A DNA stretch of 43,700 nt from a virus, in IMG/VR virus record IMGVR_UViG_3300027747_000922, positions 1 to 43,700 of that record. One strand, given 5' to 3'. Below are positions 33,595 to 42,077 of the stretch, in pieces. Below the pieces are notes generated by a model. It was given only the letters and a program-made list of their open reading frames with translations, was not told where the DNA came from and searched no databases. Position 1 is the first letter of the stretch. Each line of letters opens with the position of its first letter. Both the position numbers and the translations under genes were made by a program.

Positions 33595-34154
33595 GTTACG
33601 TGAAATATTATGATAATGTTTTGCCTAAGACATTTTGTGATTCTGTTATAAAGAAGTTTGAGAATCATCCAAAACAACACAGAGAAACCTTTTTAGAAGG
33701 GCATCGTTCATTCACCGAATTAAATTTGAATGAGAACATTGTAAGTTGGAAATCTGAAATAGACTATCTAGTAAGCACGATGCAAACCTATATGGATGTG
33801 TATAAGAAGGATGTCGGTGTTGATTTGATGGCATGGCCAGAAAACTTTGGATTTGAACAATTAAGGATGAAACGATATCTACCAAACGATCAAGATGAGT
33901 TTAAGTTTCATGTAGATGTACAAGACTATGCCTCAGCACGTAGATTTTTGGTATTTTTTTGGTATCTGAATGATGTGGAAGAAGGTGGACAGACAGCATT
34001 TCAACTCAACAGAAATCAACCGGTTAAAGTTAAAGTACAACCTAGAACAGGTCGCTTGCTAATGTTTCCACCATTGTGGACACACCCACATGTGGCATTC
34101 AAACCAGTAGATGTACCAAAGTATATTGTTGGTGGTTACTTACATTACGTTTAA
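33591..34154 (+). CDS. 2OG-Fe(II) oxygenase (prolyl-hydroxylase-like)
   Basis: 187 residues. H107-V-D109 (F-H-V-D-V), distal His H165 or H167 (W-T-H-P-H-V), and K177 where Arg usually binds 2-oxoglutarate. Y-L-N-D-V-E-E-G-G-Q-T-A-F (125-137) is the typical strand. Coupled to gp41 by ATGA. The Lys at the oxoglutarate site is a known variant in the P4H family. Target unknown. Confidence 0.85.
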   Translation: MSYVKYYDNVLPKTFCDSVIKKFENHPKQHRETFLEGHRSFTELNLNENIVSWKSEIDYLVSTMQTYMDVYKKDVGVDLMAWPENFGFEQLRMKRYLPNDQDEFKFHVDVQDYASARRFLVFFWYLNDVEEGGQTAFQLNRNQPVKVKVQPRTGRLLMFPPLWTHPHVAFKPVDVPKYIVGGYLHYV

Positions 34155-34159
34155 AAATT

Positions 34160-35275
34160 ATGAATCTAACTAGAGATCAAGCAGTATATTGTGCTAACAT
34201 CTATTCAAAATACTTTGATAAATTTCAGAGAATTGATGATTATATTCGTGATCAAAAACTAAATTCTTTATCTGAAAGACCTCCTACTTTGTTTGGTATG
34301 GGACCAGAAGAAGATTTATTTTCAGACTTTGATATACACCCACAAGATATGGAGTTTGAACTTGTAGAACTACCACAAAATAATTGGGACATTTATTTGA
34401 ACATGATTTCTTCACATTCAAATATGACTAGTATTCCTGGTAGATGTTTTCGTTTGGCAGTACAAGAAAAGAATACAAAGAAGTGGGTTGGTTTCATTCG
34501 TTTGGGTTCTCCTGTTATTAACATGAAACCAAGAAATGAAATGTTGGGTGGTGTATTTTCTCAAACACCCGAATCTGCAAAGTCATTTAATCACACATCG
34601 ATTATGGGTTTTGTGATTGTACCTTCACAACCCTTTGGTTTTAATTACCTTGGTGGTAAACTACTTGCTGCAATCTGTTGTTCACATTGGGTCAAAGAAA
34701 AGTTAGATGCAAAGTATGACATGAATACCTGTTTGTTTGAAACGACAAGTCTTTATGGCAGTTCAAAGTCATCATCACAATATGATGGCATGAAACCATA
34801 TTTAAGATTCAAAGGTTTGACTGACAGCAATTTCTTACCAATGATGCACGGTAAACCTTATGATGATTTAAAGAACTATGTTGAGAATGCGATTGGTGAA
34901 TTCGTACCTGCTGATGCATCATCACGTAAACTGAAAGTCTCAAACGCAATCATTTCAATGACTAAAGTGGCATTGAAAGGTTCACCAGAAGGTGAGAAGT
35001 TTGCACAGACTGTGGAGAATGCCTTGTCATTGACAGAAAAGAAACGATACTATGCCTCAAATTATGGTTACAGTAACTTTACAGATGTGGTCATGGGTAA
35101 AACGGACAAATTGATTCCAGACAAGGAGAACTATGATAAGTTTCATCTGGAGACGATCATAGACTGGTGGAAGAAGAAATCAACGACCAGATATGATACA
35201 CTCAAGTCTGAGAATAGGCTACGCTCCGAGATAGAAGTATGGACAGGCGAAAAAGAACTTGACATTATCAGGTAA
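34160..35275 (+). CDS. DruA-like (DUF4338) protein, copy 2
   Basis: 371 residues from ATG 34160; the longer reading frame runs back into the oxygenase. It shares with the 11701 protein R-C-F-R-L-A-V / W-V-G-F-I-R-L-G-S, the block N-H-T-S-I (identical NHT), Q-P-F-G-F-N-Y-L-G-G-K-L-L, T-T-S-L-Y-G-S-S-K and S-Q-Y-D-G-M. The C-terminal ~140 residues are basic and unrelated by eye. The same remote DUF4338 link holds. One-base-scale spacing to the oxygenase suggests cotranscription. Confidence 0.55.
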   Translation: MNLTRDQAVYCANIYSKYFDKFQRIDDYIRDQKLNSLSERPPTLFGMGPEEDLFSDFDIHPQDMEFELVELPQNNWDIYLNMISSHSNMTSIPGRCFRLAVQEKNTKKWVGFIRLGSPVINMKPRNEMLGGVFSQTPESAKSFNHTSIMGFVIVPSQPFGFNYLGGKLLAAICCSHWVKEKLDAKYDMNTCLFETTSLYGSSKSSSQYDGMKPYLRFKGLTDSNFLPMMHGKPYDDLKNYVENAIGEFVPADASSRKLKVSNAIISMTKVALKGSPEGEKFAQTVENALSLTEKKRYYASNYGYSNFTDVVMGKTDKLIPDKENYDKFHLETIIDWWKKKSTTRYDTLKSENRLRSEIEVWTGEKELDIIR

Positions 35276-35292
35276 TCCTGTTAGTATAAATA
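35259..35292 (+). promoter_or_regulatory. Late promoter TATAAATA, overlapping a sigma70-like site
   Basis: TATAAATA (35285-35292), followed by C, is the T4 late core recognised by gp55, 26 bases before ATG 35318. The same bases overlap a sigma70-like TTGACA (35259-35264), 17 nt, TAGTAT (35282-35287). Dual use is inferred. Confidence 0.6.
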
Positions 35293-35317
35293 CTTCATCA
35301 ATCATATGGAGTATTAA

Positions 35318-36439
35318 ATGGCAAAATCTTATTCAGCTGCAGAATTAACAAAGATGCAAGAACTCGGTTCTGCGTGGGTTTTTCGTAGAGTATTGAATGA
35401 TAATCAAATATACAACACTCCAGACGATATTGTAAAAGATAAAAAGTATAGTGAGTTGGTGAAAATTTATCCAGCAATAAATGCTGAATGGTTGAAAGCA
35501 TTTCATGCCCAACAAAAAACTATGTTTAAAGAATTCGCATCATCTAAGTTTACAGAGTTCACAAGAGATGGTGGATTTATGGATTACATTACAGAACTTG
35601 TTCGCACAAAATTTAAAATTTCTAAAAAAGATTCTTGGGATCCCGCTGATATTTGGTGTGTTCAGAATGAACAAAAAGTTATTGCGGATATTAAAAAGAT
35701 AATTGAAGATGGTAAAGCATCCAGTCTTTTAGAGTTAAATGCTCTTATGAGAACAATGTATAAAGAAAGAAGGCTTGTTGGTGTTTCTCTAAAATTAATT
35801 TCTGGTAAAGAAGCAAAGTATGAAGAAGTTAATATAAATGAGGCTGATTTTCCTGATAAGAAAAATTATAATTTCAACATATCATCAATGAAGTGCCCTT
35901 TAAATTTAAAAAATGGAACACAATTTGCAACGCAAGATACTAGAATTATTGTGGAAGGTGATGGCGTAAAATATGATTTTCAAATTAAAGCAAATAGCAC
36001 ATCTGGTTATAATAACTTAAAATTTGAACCAACTTCATCAGCAGGTACTAAAGCGAGATTAGGTAAAACACCACTTGACTTGTTAGCAAAACTACTGAAA
36101 GATTATAAACTGCCATTTAAAAATAGTCATAAAGAATATCCAATGACTGGCGCAGAGTTCAATGATAAAACTTCTTTACAATATGCCAAGAATGTATACA
36201 ATTCAATTGTTGCGGCAAAAGTTGATACTGGTGTGAAAAATGAAGAAGAGTTTATTGCAAATATGCAAAAAGTATTTACACTTGAACCACATACAGCGAA
36301 TTCTAAATTAATGCAGTTAAACTTTTTATACAATATTTGTGAAATGGAAAAAGAAGAAAGAGATAATCTATTAACTGATATGTGCTTTCTTGCTCAGAAA
36401 AAAGGCCGCCAATTTGGTCCATTTGGAAAATTATACTAA
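35318..36439 (+). CDS. Conserved hypothetical, possibly nuclease-fold
   Basis: 373 residues with a TATGGAGT ribosome site. Region 105-175 has K-K-D-S-W-D-P-A-D-I-W, then E-L-N-A-L-M and R-L-V-G-V-S-L-K; D ... S-L-K in this arrangement is reminiscent of PD-(D/E)XK folds, but I would not claim activity. More AT-rich than its neighbours. Preceded by a late promoter, so it may be expressed with virion genes. Similar ORFs occur in other T4-like phages. Confidence 0.5.
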   Translation: MAKSYSAAELTKMQELGSAWVFRRVLNDNQIYNTPDDIVKDKKYSELVKIYPAINAEWLKAFHAQQKTMFKEFASSKFTEFTRDGGFMDYITELVRTKFKISKKDSWDPADIWCVQNEQKVIADIKKIIEDGKASSLLELNALMRTMYKERRLVGVSLKLISGKEAKYEEVNINEADFPDKKNYNFNISSMKCPLNLKNGTQFATQDTRIIVEGDGVKYDFQIKANSTSGYNNLKFEPTSSAGTKARLGKTPLDLLAKLLKDYKLPFKNSHKEYPMTGAEFNDKTSLQYAKNVYNSIVAAKVDTGVKNEEEFIANMQKVFTLEPHTANSKLMQLNFLYNICEMEKEERDNLLTDMCFLAQKKGRQFGPFGKLY

Positions 36440-36440
36440 A

Positions 36441-37670
36441 ATGAAATTCAGAGAATATTTAACCGAAGCAAAAAAAGAAGGTAAGAACGTTCACCTAGAA
36501 CATCTTGAAGATAATGTATTGAACAATGGTGTGTCTGGTGCAAGAGAAGCAATCAACTTTCTGCGTTCACTTCGCAATATGTTAGCAGGTCATTCCGATG
36601 TTAAAGTAAACGTGACAACAAAATGGGATGGTGCACCTGCAATATTTTGTGGCATTAATCCAGAAAACGGTAAGTTCTTTGTTGGTACAAAATCTGTGTT
36701 CAACAAGAATGCCAAACTAAACTATACTGACGCAGACATTGATGAGAATCATCCATCAGAAGGACTGAATGATAAACTGAAGATTGCACTTGCATACTTA
36801 CCAAAGTTAGGTATCAAGGGTATTCTGCAAGGTGATATGATGTTCACCAAAGATGATTTAAAACACGAAACGATTGATGGTGAAGAGTATTTAATATTTC
36901 AACCGAATACAATTGTGTATGCAGTACCAGCAAATACTAAACTGGCTAAGATGATGCAAGCCGCACAACTTGGTGTGGTATTTCATACATCATATGTTGG
37001 TAAAAATATTGAGAACATGAAAGCATCATTCAATATCGATATTGGTCATTTACAAACAACTAAAGATGTTTGGTTCCGTGATGCATCATTCACTGACGCA
37101 TCTGGTTCTGCCACATTCACAGAAAAAGAAACTGCTGACCTCACATCAATTCTTTCACAAGCAGGAAGATTGTTCACTACAATACCTGCACTCATACTTA
37201 ATAAGATTGCATCATCCGAAACTTATCTGATGCAAATTAAAACGTACAACAATACCAAAGTGCGTGAGGGTCAAGAGATTCGTGATACTAGGGCACATGT
37301 AACCGGTTTGATGAAGTGGGTAGAAGATAAACTGAACAAAGAAATCTCTGCTGCAAAGAAAGCAGATACGAAAGAGAAACGCATCAAAGAGAAAACAGAA
37401 GTCATGCGATTCTATCGTACCAATGCTGCACAACTAAAAAACATATTTGATTTGATGAATATGATCATTGAGGCAAAACTTATGATCATTCGTAAGTTGG
37501 AAACTATTCGTTCAATCGGCACATTTGTTCGTACTGATGATGGATTCAGAATCACAGCACCAGAAGGATTTGTAGCAGTAGATAAACTAAAAGGTAATGC
37601 ATTGAAATTAGTTGATCGTTTAGAGTTCAGTCATCAGAATTTTAGTGCTGCTAAAAATTGGAGTAAATGA
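36441..37670 (+). CDS. Ligase-like KxDG nucleotidyltransferase (DUF6267-type)
   Basis: 409 residues from ATG 36441. K61-W-D63-G64-A-P-A has the motif I of ATP-dependent DNA/RNA ligases and capping enzymes; F-V-G-T-K-S (80-85), L-Q-G-D-M-M-F (129-135) and a Y-L-I-F-Q-P-N strand (150-157) follow in the expected order. C-terminal half helical with a Lys-rich coil (about 295-330). Members of this group in T4-like phages are mostly uncharacterised. An adenylyl-transfer role is inferred; motif V is not certain. Confidence 0.6.
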   Translation: MKFREYLTEAKKEGKNVHLEHLEDNVLNNGVSGAREAINFLRSLRNMLAGHSDVKVNVTTKWDGAPAIFCGINPENGKFFVGTKSVFNKNAKLNYTDADIDENHPSEGLNDKLKIALAYLPKLGIKGILQGDMMFTKDDLKHETIDGEEYLIFQPNTIVYAVPANTKLAKMMQAAQLGVVFHTSYVGKNIENMKASFNIDIGHLQTTKDVWFRDASFTDASGSATFTEKETADLTSILSQAGRLFTTIPALILNKIASSETYLMQIKTYNNTKVREGQEIRDTRAHVTGLMKWVEDKLNKEISAAKKADTKEKRIKEKTEVMRFYRTNAAQLKNIFDLMNMIIEAKLMIIRKLETIRSIGTFVRTDDGFRITAPEGFVAVDKLKGNALKLVDRLEFSHQNFSAAKNWSK

Positions 37671-37942
37671 TGGAATACGATATCAATAAGATTATGGCAG
37701 AATATGGAGATAAAGATTTTGGTTTCTCCACAGTTGACGAAGTTGAATATGAAGCAGTTATTGCAGAAAAAAATGATACAGTCCAAGAATACAAAGATCG
37801 TTTAACTGAAGTAGAAAAAATTATCATGCCATTTTTGACCAATTTGCTCAAGTCAAAAGATCAACCATACATTCATTGGCCTAATCGTGGTCCAATCATT
37901 GAGAAACAAATACAGAAGATATTGACGTTGACGAGGAATTAG
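37667..37942 (+). CDS. Small conserved hypothetical, 91 aa
   Basis: 91 residues, ATGA overlap with the ligase-like gene. Acidic N-terminus, then a helix with K-I-I-M-P-F-L-T-N-L-L-K and P-Y-I-H-W-P-N-R-G, a block I recognise from small T4-like phage proteins of unknown role. Coupled to the following GTG gene. Confidence 0.65.
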   Translation: MMEYDINKIMAEYGDKDFGFSTVDEVEYEAVIAEKNDTVQEYKDRLTEVEKIIMPFLTNLLKSKDQPYIHWPNRGPIIEKQIQKILTLTRN

Positions 37943-38100
37943 TGAAATCGTTCAAAGAATATATTAAAGATTTAAAAGGTACACAAGAGTTTGTATCTAA
38001 GGCTGGTGCTGGTGAATGGGGTAGACCAGAAACGGTACAAAAATATGTAAAAGACACACCAGGACAAACTATAGAACTATATAAGAAATACACTAATTAA
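37942..38100 (+). CDS. Small hypothetical protein, 52 aa, GTG start
   Basis: 52 residues beginning at GTG 37942, which overlaps the previous TAG; GAGGA lies four bases upstream and no ATG is available between the in-frame stop at 37900 and here. Basic: F-K-E-Y-I-K-D-L-K-G, W-G-R-P-E-T-V. Function unknown; the coupling makes it credible. Confidence 0.55.
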   Translation: MKSFKEYIKDLKGTQEFVSKAGAGEWGRPETVQKYVKDTPGQTIELYKKYTN

Positions 38101-38119
38101 TTTTTTACGTGAGGATATT

Positions 38120-38962
38120 ATGAAAGATTTGATCATTGGCTGCGCCACGAATTATAATTGGTCCAAATTAAAGTATTGGGTCAACTCTATCAATCAATCA
38201 GGCTTTGAAGGTGATAAATGCCTGATTCTTATGAATTGTGATAAAGAAACCGTAGATAAGATTTCTGATGCGGGTTTTGCTATCATAGCATTCAATCAAG
38301 ATTCAAATGGTAATCTAACATACAACTCTAACATGATGGTGCATGTTGAGAGGTTCTTCCACATCTACAATGTTCTAAAAAATAATCTATATCGATATGT
38401 AATTACCACTGATGTTAAAGATGTGATATTTCAAAAGAACCCATCTGAATGGTTAGAAAATAATTTATCAAAAGATGAAGATTTAGTATTTTCATCTGAG
38501 AGTATGAAATATAAAGATGAGCCGTGGGGTAATCAAAATCTTATGGAAACATTTGGATCACAAATATATGAAGAGTTTAAGAATAATACTATCTTCAATG
38601 TAGGTGTTCTTGCTGGTCGTGGTTACGCCATGAAAGATTTGATGATGAATATCTTTACATCATGCGTTGGTCGTCCAATCAAAATTTGTGATCAGTCAAC
38701 ATTCAATTTCTTGATTTCACAACATCCATATCTAAAAACTTCCATGTATACCAAATCAGAAGATGGTTGGGCATGTCAGTTGGGCACAACTGCCGATCCA
38801 AGTAAGATAGATGAATTCCGTCCATTCTTACTTGAACCATCACCGAAATTAGATGGTGATAAGGTTGTAACTTCAGAAGGAATAGAGTATACTATAGTAC
38901 ATCAATATGATCGTGTCCCAGAGTGGAAGAAAGTAATCGAGGAGAAATATAATGGTTTATGA
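38120..38962 (+). CDS. GT-A-like glycosyltransferase
   Basis: 280 residues. D-L-I-I-G-C-A-T-N-Y at the N-terminus, then Y-V-I-T-T-D98-V-K-D101-V-I-F-Q-K-N-P, the DxD-like nucleotide-sugar site, and N-V-G-V-L-A-G with D-Q-S-T-F-N. First of a coupled run of sugar genes. Donor and acceptor not identifiable. Starts after AGGATATT. Confidence 0.65.
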   Translation: MKDLIIGCATNYNWSKLKYWVNSINQSGFEGDKCLILMNCDKETVDKISDAGFAIIAFNQDSNGNLTYNSNMMVHVERFFHIYNVLKNNLYRYVITTDVKDVIFQKNPSEWLENNLSKDEDLVFSSESMKYKDEPWGNQNLMETFGSQIYEEFKNNTIFNVGVLAGRGYAMKDLMMNIFTSCVGRPIKICDQSTFNFLISQHPYLKTSMYTKSEDGWACQLGTTADPSKIDEFRPFLLEPSPKLDGDKVVTSEGIEYTIVHQYDRVPEWKKVIEEKYNGL

Positions 38963-39674
38963 AAAAATGTATATTAATAGTGATAATGAAACATCACCTC
39001 AATCTAATCTAAAAGAAATATTCTGGAATTTGGACAAAGGTTGTACTAAATGGTCGGGTTACTTTGATGTGTATGAGAGACATCTGAGTAAATTCGTTGG
39101 TAAATCACCACGAATTTTGGAAATTGGTGTTCTTGGTGGTGGATCAATTGAGATGTGGTTAAAATACTTTGGTGAAGGCACAGAAGTTGTTGGTGTTGAC
39201 ATTAACGAAGAATGTAAAAATTATGTGTATGATGGTAAAGTAGAAATTGTAATGGGTGATCAAGGTGATCCACAATTTTGGGATCAATACCTATCAGACA
39301 AAAAAGGATTTGATATCGTCATTGATGATGGTTCGCATGTGATGCAACATCAAATTACTACACTCAATAGTGTATTTCCACATGTAAGACCTGGTGGTGT
39401 TTATATTTGTGAAGATACACATACAAGTTACTGGCCACAACCATGGGGTGGTTCATTCCGTGGCGCTGGCACGTTCTTGGAACATGCCAAACGCACGACA
39501 GACATTTTAAATCAACAACACTTTCAGGGTGAACCAATAATGCCTGAAGTTTTATCAAAATATTCAGGTCTATACTCTGTAGCATTCTATAATAGTATGG
39601 TTGTATATGAAAGAGAATCATTAAAAACATTTGGTATTGTAGATAACAAAGCAAATGTAGGACGTGATCTATGA
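38952..39674 (+). CDS. SAM-dependent sugar O-methyltransferase-like
   Basis: 240 residues. I-L-E-I-G-V-L-G-G-G-S (56-65) SAM loop, V-V-G-V-D-I-N (79-85), and I-D-D125?-G-S-H region near 124-129, the metal/catalytic acid-His of the TylF/MycE macrocin- and mycinose-type O-methyltransferases. P-W-G-G-S-F follows. Fits methylation of a deoxysugar in this cluster. Overlaps both neighbours. Confidence 0.7.
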   Translation: MVYEKMYINSDNETSPQSNLKEIFWNLDKGCTKWSGYFDVYERHLSKFVGKSPRILEIGVLGGGSIEMWLKYFGEGTEVVGVDINEECKNYVYDGKVEIVMGDQGDPQFWDQYLSDKKGFDIVIDDGSHVMQHQITTLNSVFPHVRPGGVYICEDTHTSYWPQPWGGSFRGAGTFLEHAKRTTDILNQQHFQGEPIMPEVLSKYSGLYSVAFYNSMVVYERESLKTFGIVDNKANVGRDL

Positions 39675-40387
39675 AGATAGCATTATGTTTATCTGGTCAA
39701 GCACGAAGTGTGGAAGCAGGATATGAATTTCATAAGAAAAATATTATAGAAGGTAATGATGTAACTGTATTCTTTCACACATGGACACAAGATGATATGA
39801 GTTTCTATCGGAAGATTATAGACTTGTATAATCCTGAATTATCGGTTGCTGAAGATCCGCTTGATGAAGATTTGTCAAAATACACAAGAACTCCACCACC
39901 ATCACCAAACTGGAAAGTAAAGGATGGTAGAATGTCAACATTTGCTCAACTGTATGCTATTCAAGGTTGCAATCAGTTGAAATCTGAATATGAACTTGAA
40001 AACAATATGACATTTGATTGGGTGATTCGGTCACGATTTGATTTTGCCATCAACGCTAAGATACCGTTTGATGAATTGGATAACAGCAAACTGTACATTC
40101 CAAATTGCCGTATGGTACCAACCAAAGATTTTGGTAATGATCAGTTCGCATTCTCATCATCTAAGAATATGGATAACTATGCAGAATGTTATAATCATAT
40201 TGACAAATTCTATGATTCTGGTGTACAATATATGTGTGAAGATTTTATGAGTGCTAACTGGAAGAAATACGGTATGGTTGGTGAGAATCTGGTATACTGT
40301 GATGTCAACCATCCATTTCCACCAGGTGAGTATAACGGAACACCACATTCTTTAATCAGGGAAGATTTTAAAAAATGGTTAACTTAG
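39671..40387 (+). CDS. Hypothetical glycosyltransferase-like protein
   Basis: 238 residues. Starts I-A-L-C-L-S-G-Q-A-R, contains F-F-H-T-W, V-I-R-S-R-F-D-F near 123-130, D-F-M-S-A-N. This set is seen in uncharacterised glycosyltransferase-type proteins of phage and bacterial glycan loci. Coupled by ATGA to the methyltransferase. Function inferred from context and a few motifs. Confidence 0.55.
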   Translation: MKIALCLSGQARSVEAGYEFHKKNIIEGNDVTVFFHTWTQDDMSFYRKIIDLYNPELSVAEDPLDEDLSKYTRTPPPSPNWKVKDGRMSTFAQLYAIQGCNQLKSEYELENNMTFDWVIRSRFDFAINAKIPFDELDNSKLYIPNCRMVPTKDFGNDQFAFSSSKNMDNYAECYNHIDKFYDSGVQYMCEDFMSANWKKYGMVGENLVYCDVNHPFPPGEYNGTPHSLIREDFKKWLT

Positions 40388-41112
40388 TTATCTGTATGGC
40401 GGGTTATAATACCCGTTTTCATGATGTTGGTTTTGATATTCCAAAGTATCTGTTGCCTTGGAATAACACAACAATCATTCACGATATCTTAAATAATTTT
40501 GGTGAAACGTACCAAACAATTCTTGTTGCAAACAAGCGTGATGTTTATTTCAAAGATCAATTACTAGAAACCATCAAACCATTTGGATTAGATGAGAAGA
40601 ACATTCTATACATTGGTGATACTAAAGGTCAAGCACATACTGCTGCCATAGGTATTGATCAACTGTATGATGACAACATACCAACATTCATTCATAATGC
40701 AGATACAATTGTTACAGGTCGATCTTTAAATCTGATTGCTGATTCGATGAATAATCTGTATGATGCTTATATTGATGTGTTTGTTGGCAACTCACCAAAG
40801 TATTCATATGTTCGGGCATTTGAAGAAACTGTACTGGAAATTGTAGAGAAGAAACAAATCTCACCATATGCTTCATCAGGACTATATGGATTTTTGACGG
40901 GTAATATGTACATGAGTTTTTTTAATTCACTTTGGGCGAAACAATATGAAGAAAAGAGTGAACTGTATGTAGCAGATGTGATTCAAAGTATGATTGCTGG
41001 AGGTAAACAAGTATTCATGAATGGTCTTGGAAATAACCAAGAAACGATTGTACTTGGCAGTCCACAAGAATATGGTATTGAGATAGCAAGACAAACATTA
41101 GGTGCAAGATGA
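40375..41112 (+). CDS. Sugar nucleotidyltransferase
   Basis: 245 residues. NTP_transferase fold: M-A-G-Y-N-T-R-F (8-15; the usual G-x-G-x-R is A-G-Y-N-T-R here), P-K24-Y-L-L-P, and D at I-H-N-A-D-T. It would activate a sugar or cyclitol phosphate as an NDP-sugar. Overlaps the previous gene by 13 nt and the next by ATGA. Confidence 0.75.
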   Translation: MVNLVICMAGYNTRFHDVGFDIPKYLLPWNNTTIIHDILNNFGETYQTILVANKRDVYFKDQLLETIKPFGLDEKNILYIGDTKGQAHTAAIGIDQLYDDNIPTFIHNADTIVTGRSLNLIADSMNNLYDAYIDVFVGNSPKYSYVRAFEETVLEIVEKKQISPYASSGLYGFLTGNMYMSFFNSLWAKQYEEKSELYVADVIQSMIAGGKQVFMNGLGNNQETIVLGSPQEYGIEIARQTLGAR

Positions 41113-42077
41113 TATCCGCAGTAAAGAAACTTAAAGGTGGTTCCCTTAGTTCCACATACTATATTAAATCTTGTGAACAAGAATGTATCAGTAAAGAAAT
41201 TGTTCGTGATCAAAATCGTGAATATGGTTTCGTTCGTTGGTATTCACAACTAAAGAAATTGCAACGATATAATACATTGTATCCTAATCTATTTCCACAA
41301 GTTATTAATGTTGGTGTTGATCACAATAAAGCATTCTTCAAAATAGAATATATGAAAGGTTTTCGTGACATTAAAAATATTCTGACTAACGACACTCTGA
41401 CTGATGAACAAATCTTTCGTATGAGTCAAGCGGTGTGGAAAGGTCTGAATCAACTTCATTCAGTCACACATGATCCAATACCGGGAGCAGGTAATTTATA
41501 TTTTGAAGAAGAAGTACAACAAAAGATAACCGATGCACTTGTTGTGCCAGAGTTTGCTGAGTTTTATTCTTATGGAACATATGAGTATCATGATACAATT
41601 GTTCAAGGTATAGGTGCTTCAATAAACGACTTAGAAAATTTCTTTTCCGAGTTAAAGTTGGTACAAGAGGAAAACATTCATGGTAATCCTACACTAGAAA
41701 ACATTTTATATTCATTTGAGGAAGATCGTGTGGTATTTATTGATGTATATGAAGAAAGTATGATTGATACTAGGTTTTTGGACTATGCACAAGTTTTACA
41801 ATGCTCACGCAGTAATTATGGTTACATAAATGATAATCAGGTAGATATAGATGGTGTTTCTGTAACTCATAGGTTGCAGATACCAAAGAATTTTGAAACC
41901 TTTAACTATCATTTTGAGTCAGGAATTACCGAAAAAAGAACTAAAGAGATTGTGAACATTTTTGAGGCAACTCAGTTCATTCGTATGCTTCCATTCAAAG
42001 TTCTGGCAGGTGATATAGATAAAGCAAAGTTCTTTTATATTCAGGCGTGTTATTTGTTAAGTAAGGTATTTAAATGA
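41109..42077 (+). CDS. APH/choline-kinase-like phosphotransferase
   Basis: 322 residues. N-lobe K29 in S-K-E-I-V, C-lobe H191-G-N193-P-T-L-E-N198-I-L, then V-F-I-D212-V-Y. The usual H-G-D catalytic Asp is Asn193, so activity may be altered or the family subtype differs. Between a nucleotidyltransferase and a cyclase, it could phosphorylate a cyclitol or sugar. Overlaps both neighbours by ATGA. Confidence 0.6.
   Translation: MISAVKKLKGGSLSSTYYIKSCEQECISKEIVRDQNREYGFVRWYSQLKKLQRYNTLYPNLFPQVINVGVDHNKAFFKIEYMKGFRDIKNILTNDTLTDEQIFRMSQAVWKGLNQLHSVTHDPIPGAGNLYFEEEVQQKITDALVVPEFAEFYSYGTYEYHDTIVQGIGASINDLENFFSELKLVQEENIHGNPTLENILYSFEEDRVVFIDVYEESMIDTRFLDYAQVLQCSRSNYGYINDNQVDIDGVSVTHRLQIPKNFETFNYHFESGITEKRTKEIVNIFEATQFIRMLPFKVLAGDIDKAKFFYIQACYLLSKVFK

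Noticed and set aside
40201-40236. TTGACA-N18-TACAAT in the 39671 gene
   Set aside because: Wrong spacing relative to the invariant 17 nt elsewhere and inside coding sequence.
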